Shown piece after piece: positions 57,839 to 64,000 of a stretch of DNA of 64,000 nt. The translations under genes and the position numbers were made by a program. The DNA is taken from assembly GCA_963804825.1 (NCBI GenBank), contig CAWDRV010000006.1:248001-312000 (forward strand). Reading direction: 5' to 3'. The notes under the pieces are model-generated. The model saw only the letters and a program-made list of their open reading frames with translations, had not been told where the DNA came from and made no database searches. Each line of letters starts with the position of its first letter. The first letter of the stretch is position 1. This DNA comes from JBKQVT01 sp963804825 (GTDB lineage Bacteria > Planctomycetota > Planctomycetia > Pirellulales > Thermoguttaceae).

Positions 57839-58367
57839 ATGAAAGCACCGGGACGAGCGCAACCGTTGATCCTCGTCGTGGATCAAGAACAGGCCATTTT
57901 GGACGAGGTTTCGGCCGTTTTGGCCGAGGCCGGCTTCGCTTGCCACCGCTGTCTGACGGCGGAGGCGGCGCTGGAAGCGGCGCCGATGTTGCTGCCGGAA
58001 CTGATCATCGCCAACGTCAATCTCCAAGGCCTCAGCGGGCATGGAGCTGTGCGAACAGCTCCGGCAGAACGAGGCCCTGGCGGGAGTGCCGGTGATGTTC
58101 CTTTCCGCCGGCCAGATTCCCGACATCATTCACCGTTACGACGGCCGCCAGGGGAGCTACTATCTCCGCAAGCCGTTCGATCCCGAGGTGCTCGGCGAGT
58201 TGATCGAGCAATCGATCGGGTGCGCCGCGGGAAGTTGCGGTGTAGACAGAAGGGGGAAGGCGGAAGGCGGAAGGGGGAAGGACGGGCGAAACCGCAAGCG
58301 ATCCGCCTCCCGTTTTCATCCCTTATCCTTTATCCTTCATCCTTCCGCTGTACGATCCGGAGGCTGA
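57839..58367 (+). CDS. Receiver-domain protein lacking the phosphorylatable Asp (frameshifted)
   Basis: About 175 residues after one extra G at about 58040 (AGCGGGCATG, expected AGCGGCATG). Residues 1-120 are a CheY-like receiver: LILVVDQEQAILDEVSAVLA, LIIANVNLQGLSGMELCEQL, MFLSAGQIPDIIHRY, SYYLRKPFDPEVLGELI. The phosphorylation-site Asp is Asn (ANVNL), and one acidic partner is Gln (VVDQEQ); the Lys is kept. It probably works as a phosphorylation-independent receiver. The last 45 residues come from repeats (KAEGGRGKDGRNRKRSASRF) and a CCGGAGGCTGACG palindrome supplies the stop, so an ancestral end near GELIEQSIGCAAG is likely. Confidence 0.75.
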
Positions 58368-58440
58368 CGCCCCCGGCTCCCTTATTCCTTCCCCCTTCCG
58401 CCCTCCGCCTTCCGCCTTTCCTCTCCGCTCCTCTGTCCCC
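58247..58440. repeat. Repeat cluster overlapping two gene ends
   Basis: GGGGAAGGCGGAAGGCGGAA (58252-58271), CGAAACCGCAAGCG (58287-58300), CATCCCTTATCCTTTATCCT units, CCGGAGGCTGACGCCCCCGG (58359-58378), and CCTTCCCCCTTCCGCCCTCC (58386-58430). It carries the 3' ends of both convergent genes, the receiver gene and the beta-barrel gene. Confidence 0.85.
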
Positions 58441-59326
58441 AAATCGAATGGCCGGGATTCCACGGCCAATAGGCCTTCGTCGTGCCCCCGAAACGAATTT
58501 CCACCGCGGTCGTGATGGTGATGCTGTTCAGGATGTTCGTCGGGCGAACGGCCCACGCAACGTCGTCGCCGACTTCCAACCGCAGGGCGATCCAATCGTT
58601 CCAGCGATACTTCACACCCAGGGCAAACGGGAAGGAGCCGTGGCTGCCATAGGAATTGTCGGGTTCCTCGTAGTAGCGGACCTGGCTGGTTCCCAGGCCG
58701 ACCAGCAGATACGGCCGCCATCGCGTGTCGCCGCAGGGATAATAGAGCAGGTCGAGGTCCCAGAAGAACGTATTGGTGCTGCAATTGATCTCCCCGCCGA
58801 GCAACTGGTCCGTGAAATGACCGGTGCTCCAGGCGAACCGCGTCTCGACGCCCCAGTAATGGTTGAGGTCCATGCCGGCGCGGACGCCGCCAATGACGCC
58901 CGGCGTCGTGCCGGTCCAGGTCGGATTGTTGCTCGTGATGCCGTCGGCGGCCCCGAGGAAAAATCCAAGGCTCAGCGGCCGAAAGAGCCAGCTTTCACGC
59001 CAAATCGGGTCCGTCGGGCCGCCCGACCGCTCCCAAGGCGGATGGGCGAACATATTGCCCAACAGCGACGGAAAAAACCTGTCGTGCGGCGGCTCGCCCG
59101 GCGATTGATCGAAAGGCTGGCCACATCCCGGACAGACATCCGGCGACGCCGACGGCGACGGCGACGCGGCGGGCAAAGCCTGGGATTCGGGGGAAACATC
59201 GACGGGGCCAGGCGGGACCGCCAACAGCGACTGTTGCCCACGGACAACGGCCGGCAATCCTAGCGCAAGCGCCAAGAAAAACCACCCGGTCGTCGGACGA
59301 TGGCCCAAAGGCATGGCTGTTGCCAT
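58382..59326 (-). CDS. Outer-membrane-type beta-barrel protein
   Basis: 314 residues. A signal peptide (TGWFFLALALGLPAVVRGQQ) is followed by a Pro/Ser linker with PSPSPSASP from the antisense hexamer array (59141-59170), then a CPGCG motif, and an eight-strand-type barrel with aromatic ends: PLSLGFFLGAADGITSNNPT, GGVRAGMDLNHYWGVETRFA, DLDLLYYPCGDTRWRPYLLV, and FALGVKYRWNDWIALRLEVG. Similar barrel proteins occur in planctomycetes as outer-membrane proteins. The last 13 residues (SGEERRKAEGGRGKE) come from the purine repeat of the neighbouring cluster. The start ATG is at 59326. Confidence 0.7.
   Translation of the reverse strand: MATAMPLGHRPTTGWFFLALALGLPAVVRGQQSLLAVPPGPVDVSPESQALPAASPSPSASPDVCPGCGQPFDQSPGEPPHDRFFPSLLGNMFAHPPWERSGGPTDPIWRESWLFRPLSLGFFLGAADGITSNNPTWTGTTPGVIGGVRAGMDLNHYWGVETRFAWSTGHFTDQLLGGEINCSTNTFFWDLDLLYYPCGDTRWRPYLLVGLGTSQVRYYEEPDNSYGSHGSFPFALGVKYRWNDWIALRLEVGDDVAWAVRPTNILNSITITTAVEIRFGGTTKAYWPWNPGHSIWGQRSGEERRKAEGGRGKE
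59141..59170 (+). repeat. GGCGACGCC/GGCGAC array antisense to a gene
   Basis: CGGCGACGCCGACGGCGACG units giving SPSPSASP on the minus strand in the beta-barrel protein. Confidence 0.65.
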
Positions 59327-59410
59327 CCGCCGTGCAAGGAAGATAAGAGGAACGAAGAGGGCGGGATTATGTCCCGACGGCCACCCCCTGTCAAGGCCGT
59401 ATGTGCCATT

Positions 59411-59467
59411 GTGCCACGGCTGTGTCAGCCGTGCCTACTCCGCGCACGGCTGACACAGCCGTGGCAC
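59411..59467. repeat. Perfect inverted repeat, GTGCCACGGCTGTGTCAGCC family
   Basis: GTGCCACGGCTGTGTCAGCC-GTGC (59411-59434) and its exact complement 59444-59467 flank nine bases. The 24-bp arms form a long hairpin just upstream of fumC. Confidence 0.85.
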
Positions 59468-59522
59468 GCTGCTATCATTGAAGGCATCGAAGGCAATGAA
59501 GAACACAAAGTGGGGCAATGCC

Positions 59523-60974
59523 ATGAACGAAGATCGCATCGAACACGACACGATGGGCCAGGTCCGCCTGCCCAAGAACGCTTACTATGGCGCCCAAACC
59601 CAACGGGCCGTGGAAAACTTTCCTATCTCCGGCCGTACTTTGCCACGCGAACTCATCCGTGCCCTCGGCCTGGTAAAATGGGCTGCCGCCATTGCAAACC
59701 GTGATCTGGGTAAATTAACTGGTTCGGGCAAGAACCCCCTGACCCCCGTCCAGGTCGAGGCCCTTATTGCCGCCTGCCGCGAAGTGGTCGACCTCGACGG
59801 CGATGGCAACGGCAACGGCGACGGACGCTTCGACGGGCAGTTTCCCGTCGATGTCTTTCAGACCGGTTCCGGCACCTCGACCAACATGAACGTCAACGAG
59901 GTGATCGCCCATCGGGCCATCGAGCTCGCCGGCGGAGATCGCTTCGCGGCTGAGCGGCCCATTCATCCGAACGATCACGTGAACATGGGCCAGAGCACCA
60001 ACGATGTCTTTCCCACGGCGATCCACGTCGCGGTGGCGCGGGGCATCCGCGGGCAATTGCTGCCGGCGCTTTGCGACTGCGGTCGGGCGCTGGCGGAGAA
60101 GGCGGCCCAATGGAAGGACATTCTCAAGATCGGCCGCACGCACCTGGTCGATGCCACGCCGCTTTCGCTCGGGCAGGAGTTCGGCGGTTTCGCCCGGCAA
60201 TTGGACCGTTCGGCGGAACGGGCCGCTTTGGCGTTGGAGGCAGTGCTGGAATTGCCCATCGGCGGCACGGCGGTGGGCACCGGGCTGAACACCCATCCGG
60301 AGTTCGCCCGCCGCGTCTGCCAAGCGATCGGCCAGTCCACGGGCATCGACTTCCGCGAGGCCGTCGATCATTTCGAGGCCAACGCCCAGCGCGACGGGCT
60401 GGTCGAGTGTCACGGGCAACTGCGGACCGTCGCCGCAACGCTCTTCAACGTGGCCAACAACATCCGTTGGCTCGCTTCCGGGCCGCAGTGCGGAATTCAC
60501 GAAATCACGCTTCCCCGTCTCCAGCCGGGCAGCTCGATCATGCCGGGCAAGGTCAACCCGGTGCTGTGCGAGAGCCTGATGCAGGCCGCCGCCCGCGTGT
60601 TGGGCAACGACCAGACCGTCGCCTTCTGCGGGGCCGCCGGCGGACAGTTCCAATTGAACGTCATGATGCCGGTGATGGCCGACGCGGTCTTGGAAAGCGT
60701 GCGGCTGTTGGCCCGCGCGACCGCCGTCTTCACGACCGGCTGCCTGGCCGGCATGGAGGCTGACGCCGAGCGTTGCCGGGCGGAAGTGGAGCGGAGCATC
60801 GCCTTGGCCACCGGCTTGAATCCGTACATCGGCTACGAGCGTGCGGCAGCCTTGGCCAAGGAAGCCCTCGCGTCGGACAAGACGATCCGCGAACTCGCTC
60901 GCGAGAAGAAGCTGCTGTCCGAGGAGCAGTTGGACGAGGCGCTCGATCCCTGGCGGATGACACGCCCGGGATGA
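59523..60974 (+). CDS. fumC: Fumarate hydratase class II
   Basis: 483 residues, hydrates fumarate to malate in the TCA cycle. Signature GSSIMPGKVNPVLCESLMQA, plus GRTHLVDATPLSLGQEFGGF, TGSGTSTNMNVNEVIAHRA, and PNDHVNMGQSTNDVFPTAIH. Residues 92-104 read DGDGNGNGDGRFDG, an insertion caused by the GGCAAC/GGCGAC array at 59796-59824, placed in the helix-loop before QFPVDVFQTGSGTS where normal FumC has only a short loop. The enzyme is probably still active because the loop is on the surface. The start ATG is at 59523. Confidence 0.94.
   Translation: MNEDRIEHDTMGQVRLPKNAYYGAQTQRAVENFPISGRTLPRELIRALGLVKWAAAIANRDLGKLTGSGKNPLTPVQVEALIAACREVVDLDGDGNGNGDGRFDGQFPVDVFQTGSGTSTNMNVNEVIAHRAIELAGGDRFAAERPIHPNDHVNMGQSTNDVFPTAIHVAVARGIRGQLLPALCDCGRALAEKAAQWKDILKIGRTHLVDATPLSLGQEFGGFARQLDRSAERAALALEAVLELPIGGTAVGTGLNTHPEFARRVCQAIGQSTGIDFREAVDHFEANAQRDGLVECHGQLRTVAATLFNVANNIRWLASGPQCGIHEITLPRLQPGSSIMPGKVNPVLCESLMQAAARVLGNDQTVAFCGAAGGQFQLNVMMPVMADAVLESVRLLARATAVFTTGCLAGMEADAERCRAEVERSIALATGLNPYIGYERAAALAKEALASDKTIRELAREKKLLSEEQLDEALDPWRMTRPG
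59796..59824 (+). repeat. GGCAAC/GGCGAC hexamer array in fumC
   Basis: GACGGCGATGGCAACGGCAA and the following CGGCGACGG give a DGDGNGNGDG insert in a conserved housekeeping enzyme. The array is in the same orientation as those at 23286, 26441, 31471 and 59141. Confidence 0.8.
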
Positions 60975-60978
60975 GCGA

Positions 60979-61060
60979 AAGGCGGAAGGGAGCCGGAGGC
61001 GTTAGCCTCCGGATGGGATGGCGTGGGGATAAAAAGCCCCCGGACTGTGTCCGGGGGCGG
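60979..61060. repeat. Repeat cluster downstream of fumC
   Basis: GGCGGAAGGGAGCCGGAGGC, GTTAGCCTCCGGATGG (stem CCGGAGGC/GCCTCCGG) and then AAAAAGCCCCCGGACTGTGT-CCGGGGGC, a 9-bp hairpin preceded by A residues. The hairpin reads as a terminator on the minus strand direction (T-run after the stem) and may also terminate fumC. Confidence 0.75.
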
Positions 61061-61211
61061 CGGGCGACACGGCAAATGGCGCGCCCGCACCCCTCGGTAT
61101 GGAAAACACCTTCGTTCTTGGATCCTCAATCTGAAGATCAGTGATTGGTAAGCGGCCCTTTTTCGATAGCGGTGGTGAGCCATGCGGGCCGACGGACCTC
61201 TCGGCTGATCG

Positions 61212-61598
61212 TCAATGCTGGCAGCGGCAAAACCCGCCCGCCAAGTTGAGCTTTCCCGCCAGATAATCAACGACGGCTTGTTGGGGCGTTGTTTCGCCCT
61301 GGACGACGAATGCCTGAATGCCGTTATGTTTCAAGTCCTCGGCCGCCCGCCAGCCCATGCCGTAGCAGAGGATGACTTGACAATCATGCAAGGCGCCGAT
61401 AATGGCTTCGTGACCGTGATGATGGTCGTGCGGCTGCGCTTCTTGACATTCGCCCCGTGCATGGGCTGTAAAGGTGTTTTCCCGCAACGACTGGCCGACG
61501 ATTTGCTTGTCCTGGGTCTCGAAAACCAGGAAAGACCGGCTGCGGCCAAAATGATGGGAAATGGAAACTCCGTCCTCGGAAGCAACTGCAATCTTCAT
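61212..61598 (-). CDS. Dinitrogenase iron-molybdenum cofactor-type protein (NifX/NifB C-terminal-like)
   Basis: 128 residues. KIAVASEDGVSISHHFGRSR and SFLVFETQDKQIVG are the family start, and HNGIQAFVVQGETTPQQAVV DYLAGKLNL with a Cys/His C-terminus (GGFCRCQH) ends it. A His-rich stretch HDHHHGHEA and the Cys residues may bind iron or iron-sulfur. In nitrogen fixers such proteins carry FeMo-cofactor precursors, but here no nif gene is near, so a metal-binding role is more likely. It is transcribed from the same promoter as the UPF0251 gene, 18 bases upstream. Confidence 0.85.
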   Translation of the reverse strand: MKIAVASEDGVSISHHFGRSRSFLVFETQDKQIVGQSLRENTFTAHARGECQEAQPHDHHHGHEAIIGALHDCQVILCYGMGWRAAEDLKHNGIQAFVVQGETTPQQAVVDYLAGKLNLAGGFCRCQH

Positions 61599-61616
61599 TC
61601 CTTGGTCTCCTCGATG

Positions 61617-62175
61617 TCAACGTAGTAGAAACTCAACCTCAGCCACGCCCTGCACCACGCCGTCCCGAACCACGTCCGCCAGGGCCATTGCGATGACGGT
61701 GGCAACGACCACGCCCACATCCAACAGCCGGTGGGCTTCCTGCCGGATCCGGCTGACCGGCCGCCACCTCAACCGCCCGATGGAAGGCCCTGCTGTGACA
61801 AGCGGGGCATCCGGCCGGGCGACCAGTCCCGAAGGGGACTTCCCAAAGGTGTTCACAATCGGCACACTCGAACTTTCGCATTTCCGCCATTTCGATTTCT
61901 CCTCCTTCAATTCGTAGGACCAGCCCTTCGACCAATGCCTGGGCCACCTTCCTGCGTGCTGTTTCCACAATCCGCCCGAAGGTTTGCCGGGAAATACGCA
62001 TCCACTCGGCGGCTCGCTCCTGATAGAGCGCCTCGTAATCCGCCAGCCTGAGGGCCTCGAACTCGTCAACGGCAAGCACCACCTCGCCGCACGAGCATGC
62101 CGGAATTCCGGCGGGCTTGAACAGCCAGGAACCGGGCAAGGAGGCGATGCGTCGACAGTGCTTGGGCCGGGGCAT
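61617..62175 (-). CDS. UPF0251 (DUF134) DNA-binding protein (frameshifted)
   Basis: About 185 residues after one extra base at about 61785. MPRPKHCRRIASLPGSWLFK then VVLAVDEFEALRLADYEALY, QERAAEWMRISRQTFGRIVE form the helix-turn-helix core of UPF0251. A four-Cys ribbon follows (FECADCEHLWEV, CPACHSRAF). The C-terminal frame continues as RIRQEAHRLLDVGVVVATVI, a helical tail not typical of the family, so its authenticity needs checking. It is the likely regulator of its own operon, since an operator-like palindrome overlaps its promoter (62196-62224). Followed closely by the NifX-like gene. Confidence 0.75.
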
Positions 62176-62195
62176 AGGACGGACTCCACCTTACC

Positions 62196-62224
62196 ATTAT
62201 GAGCATATGCCCATAATTTGTCAA
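62196..62224 (-). promoter_or_regulatory. Promoter and palindromic operator of the UPF0251-NifX operon
   Basis: On the minus strand TTGACA (62224-62219) and CATAAT (62201-62196) are 17 bases apart, an excellent sigma-70 pair. The bases from 62196 to 62217 form a 22-bp near-perfect palindrome (half-site ATTATGRGCAT, centre GCATATGC) that covers the -10 and spacer. A regulator binding here would block RNA polymerase, so autoregulation by the UPF0251 protein is plausible. Confidence 0.75.
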
Positions 62225-62288
62225 GGGGAATTATCCGCGGGCGTTCGTTCCCCTCCGCCGTCCGCCTTCGGCCTTCCGCCTTTCTGCC

Positions 62289-63216
62289 TTATCCCCTGCC
62301 TTCCCCTCGCCACTTCAACTCCAGACGCTCGCCGTTCTTCGGATGCTTCTTGTCCGTGGCGTGGAGCACGGCCGTGGCGCCGCCGGCGGTCAACTTCGAA
62401 ATCGACCCAGCCGTGCGGCTGCGATTTGTCGAAGACCCAAGCCACCGCGGGCAAATTGAGCAAGTGGATGCCTTGCCACCGGGTGTGCTTCCACGCGTGG
62501 CTGTGGCCGAAGACGTAAGCCTTGACCTGCTTCCGCGGCTCGATGACCTTCAATAAGGCGTCGGTGTCGTCCAGCCCGCCCGGCAGGAAAAGATAATGAT
62601 GGCCCAGCACGATCGCCGGCTTCCTGGGGCGGGCATCGAGGGCCTTGGCGAGCCAGTCGAGTTGGGCCTTGCCGAGCGCGCCCGAGGTCACCATCGTCTT
62701 CTTCAGCGAATCCAACAGGAACCAGTTGACCAGCGGCGTCTCCAGCACCGAGACGACCTTGTCCGCCACCGGCGATTTCTCTTCCTTGGTCTTTTCCTTG
62801 GGCTCGGCCAGCGCGATCGCCTTGTGGAAGTTGTCGCGATCGTCGTGGTTGCCCAAGGCGAGGTGAACGGGCAGGCCGGCGGTGCGGATCGGCTTGACCA
62901 GGTCCATCAGCACGGCGTAGTCGGCCGCATGACCCAGAAGGAAGGCGGTGTCGCCGGCCACGATGGCGGCGGCGGGTCGCGGATGGAGGGCGAGAATCTC
63001 CCGCCGCGCCTGGAGGAAATTTTCCGCCGGCTTCGCGCCGAGATAGGAGCCGTCGCGGCGCTGCCAGATGTGGGTGTCGGCCATCAGCGCCCAGCGGTTC
63101 GGATCGGCGGCCGGATTGGCGGCCGCGGCCGAGCGTGTCACGAGCAGTCCCGCGCCCGCGGCCAGCGAGCCGGCCAGGAATTGGCGTCGCGAAATCGGGG
63201 GCAAATGGATTGGCAC
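62289..63216 (-). CDS. Tat-exported metallophosphoesterase (frameshifted)
   Basis: About 309 residues after one extra base at about 62400, which gives the ending ATAVLHATDKKHPKNGERLE. A Tat signal (ISRRQFLAGSLAAGAGLLVT) is followed by the calcineurin-like motifs: WALMADTHIWQRRDGS, AIVAGDTAF, HLALGNHDDRDNFHKAIAL, IVLGHHYLFLPGG and YVFGHSHAWKHTRW. It is probably periplasmic with two metal ions; substrate unknown. GTG start at 63216 with AAGGAGG 7 bases upstream. Confidence 0.85.
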
Positions 63217-63271
63217 GGCAAGTCCTCCTTATTCTACAATCCCATTATACGGCATCGTCCGGCGGGCCGAA

Positions 63272-63315
63272 GGGGACAGTCCCATTTTCGTCGGACGAAA
63301 ATCGGGACAGTCCCC
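63272..63315. repeat. GGGGACAGTCCC palindromic repeat
   Basis: GGGGACAGTCCCATTTTCG, TCGGA, CGAAAATCGGGACAGTCCCC. Fourth copy of the family also found inside metX-metW. It lies between two minus-strand genes. Confidence 0.85.
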
Positions 63316-63339
63316 GTGCTTATATGCGACCGCCCGGCG

Positions 63340-64000
63340 TCAGGCGATGGGCTCGAACTTCGCCGTGAAGTGCCGCAGCATGGGCGGCTCTTCGACAATC
63401 CGGCAGCCGCGCAGACTCTCGCGCCGGGCGAACACCTCGCCGACGGCCTCGATCACGTAGTCGATGTGGCTCTGCGTATAGACCCGGCGGGGAATCGCCA
63501 GCCGCACCAGATCCATCTTCGCGGGGATCAGCTTGCCCGCGGCGTCGTATCGGCCGAACATCACGCTTCCGATCTCGACGGAGCGGATGCCGGCCGCGCG
63601 GAACAGCTCGATGGCCAGGGCCTGGCCCGGATATTGCTCGACGGGCACGTGCGGCAGGAACTTCTTGGCGTTGAGGTAAATGGCGTGTCCGCCGGGCGGC
63701 TGAAGAATGGGGACCCCCTGGGCGGCCAACCGCTCGCCGAGGTACTGGACCGAGCGGATGCGGTATTGCAGGTAGTGCTCGTCGAGGACTTCGTCCAAGC
63801 CGATGGCGATGGCCTCGAGGTCGCGGCCCGCCAGGCCGCCGTAGGTCGGAAAACCCTCGGTGACGATCAAGAGGTTTCGGGCCTTCAGGGCCAGGGCGTC
63901 GTCGTTGATGGCCAGGAAGCCGCCCATGTTGACGATGGCGTCCTTCTTGGCGCTCATGGTGGCGCCGTCCACCAGGGAGAACATCTCCTGGGCGATGCCC
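63340..64000 (-). CDS. Tryptophanase/tyrosine phenol-lyase family protein, C-terminal part
   Basis: The gene runs out of the window; the last 219 residues are seen. The PLP lysine is in GATMSAKKDAIVNMGGFLAI; then EGFPTYGGLAGRDLEAIAIG, PPGGHAIYLNAKKFLPHVPV, EQYPGQALAIELFRAAGIRS, VEIGSVMFGR, and the C-terminal MLRHFTAKFEP. Segments such as YPGQALAIELFRAAGIRSVE and QSHIDYVIEA resemble tryptophanase, while VNMGGFLAIN and GLAGRDLEA are closer to tyrosine phenol-lyase, so I do not choose between them. The enzyme cleaves an aromatic amino acid by beta-elimination. Confidence 0.75.
   Translation of the reverse strand, partial: GIAQEMFSLVDGATMSAKKDAIVNMGGFLAINDDALALKARNLLIVTEGFPTYGGLAGRDLEAIAIGLDEVLDEHYLQYRIRSVQYLGERLAAQGVPILQPPGGHAIYLNAKKFLPHVPVEQYPGQALAIELFRAAGIRSVEIGSVMFGRYDAAGKLIPAKMDLVRLAIPRRVYTQSHIDYVIEAVGEVFARRESLRGCRIVEEPPMLRHFTAKFEPIA

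Noticed and set aside
59141..59170. CRISPR array
   Set aside because: The hexamer arrays have no unique spacers and lie inside reading frames; no cas gene is present in the window.
61212..61598. Evidence for nitrogen fixation from the NifX-like protein
   Set aside because: Proteins with this domain are common in non-fixers, and no nifHDK, nifB or nifEN is nearby.

Overview
The window is high-GC chromosomal DNA that looks like a planctomycete, probably of the Pirellulales type. Evidence for this: a DUF1559 prepilin-like protein (about 32.5-33.3 kb), tandem signal peptidases with large inserted domains, PilZ, DUF11 and LolA/LolB-like envelope genes, lipoproteins, Ycf46-like AAA proteins, and intergenic DNA packed with short palindromic repeats. 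Taxonomy is inferred from gene content only.

Layout. 0-1.2 kb: the end of an adenylylsulfate kinase gene and two BON-domain genes. 1.3-5 kb: a tight minus-strand run of rpe, a phosphatase-like pseudoenzyme, accD, a protein kinase and a methyltransferase. 5.4-11.1 kb: minus-strand scpB, a sugar epimerase, an Eis-like acetyltransferase, an unrecognised conserved protein and a glycosyltransferase. 11.5-16 kb: a plus-strand sulfur amino-acid block of cysK, metY and a fused metX-metW. 16.2-21.4 kb: a GIY-YIG protein, lptB and two signal peptidase I genes. 21.6-25.6 kb: a PilZ membrane protein and a very large secreted protein. 25.6-35.4 kb: a lipoprotein, holA, DUF2442, an AAA ATPase, a surface protein, DUF1559, a SHOCT-like membrane protein and clpX. 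35.4-43.8 kb: an aminotransferase, a phosphomannomutase-like gene, then an envelope cluster of DUF11 protein, two paralogous secreted proteins, LolA-like and LolB-like. 45.5-47.5 kb: leuA behind a leader-peptide attenuator, followed by tRNA-Leu(UAA). 48-54 kb: an M20 peptidase, a deoxyribosyltransferase-like protein and two Hsp70 genes, the second with a C-terminal membrane helix. 54-64 kb: ppdK, CPBP protease, a receiver-domain protein, a beta-barrel protein, fumC, a NifX-like/UPF0251 pair with an operator, a Tat-exported phosphoesterase and the end of a tryptophanase-like gene.

Two properties cut across the window. First, about half of the protein genes are interrupted by one or more single-base frameshifts (about 35 in all). 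Most are one extra base, often an extra G in front of GC, and the net frame of each gene is restored when they are removed. This points to consensus-sequence errors, so these genes are annotated as one CDS over the full span. Second, intergenic DNA is filled with at least ten families of hairpin or purine-rich repeats. Some have entered genes, supplying C-terminal tails and stop codons (aminotransferase, deoxyribosyltransferase-like, receiver and beta-barrel genes) or the linker of the MetX-MetW fusion.
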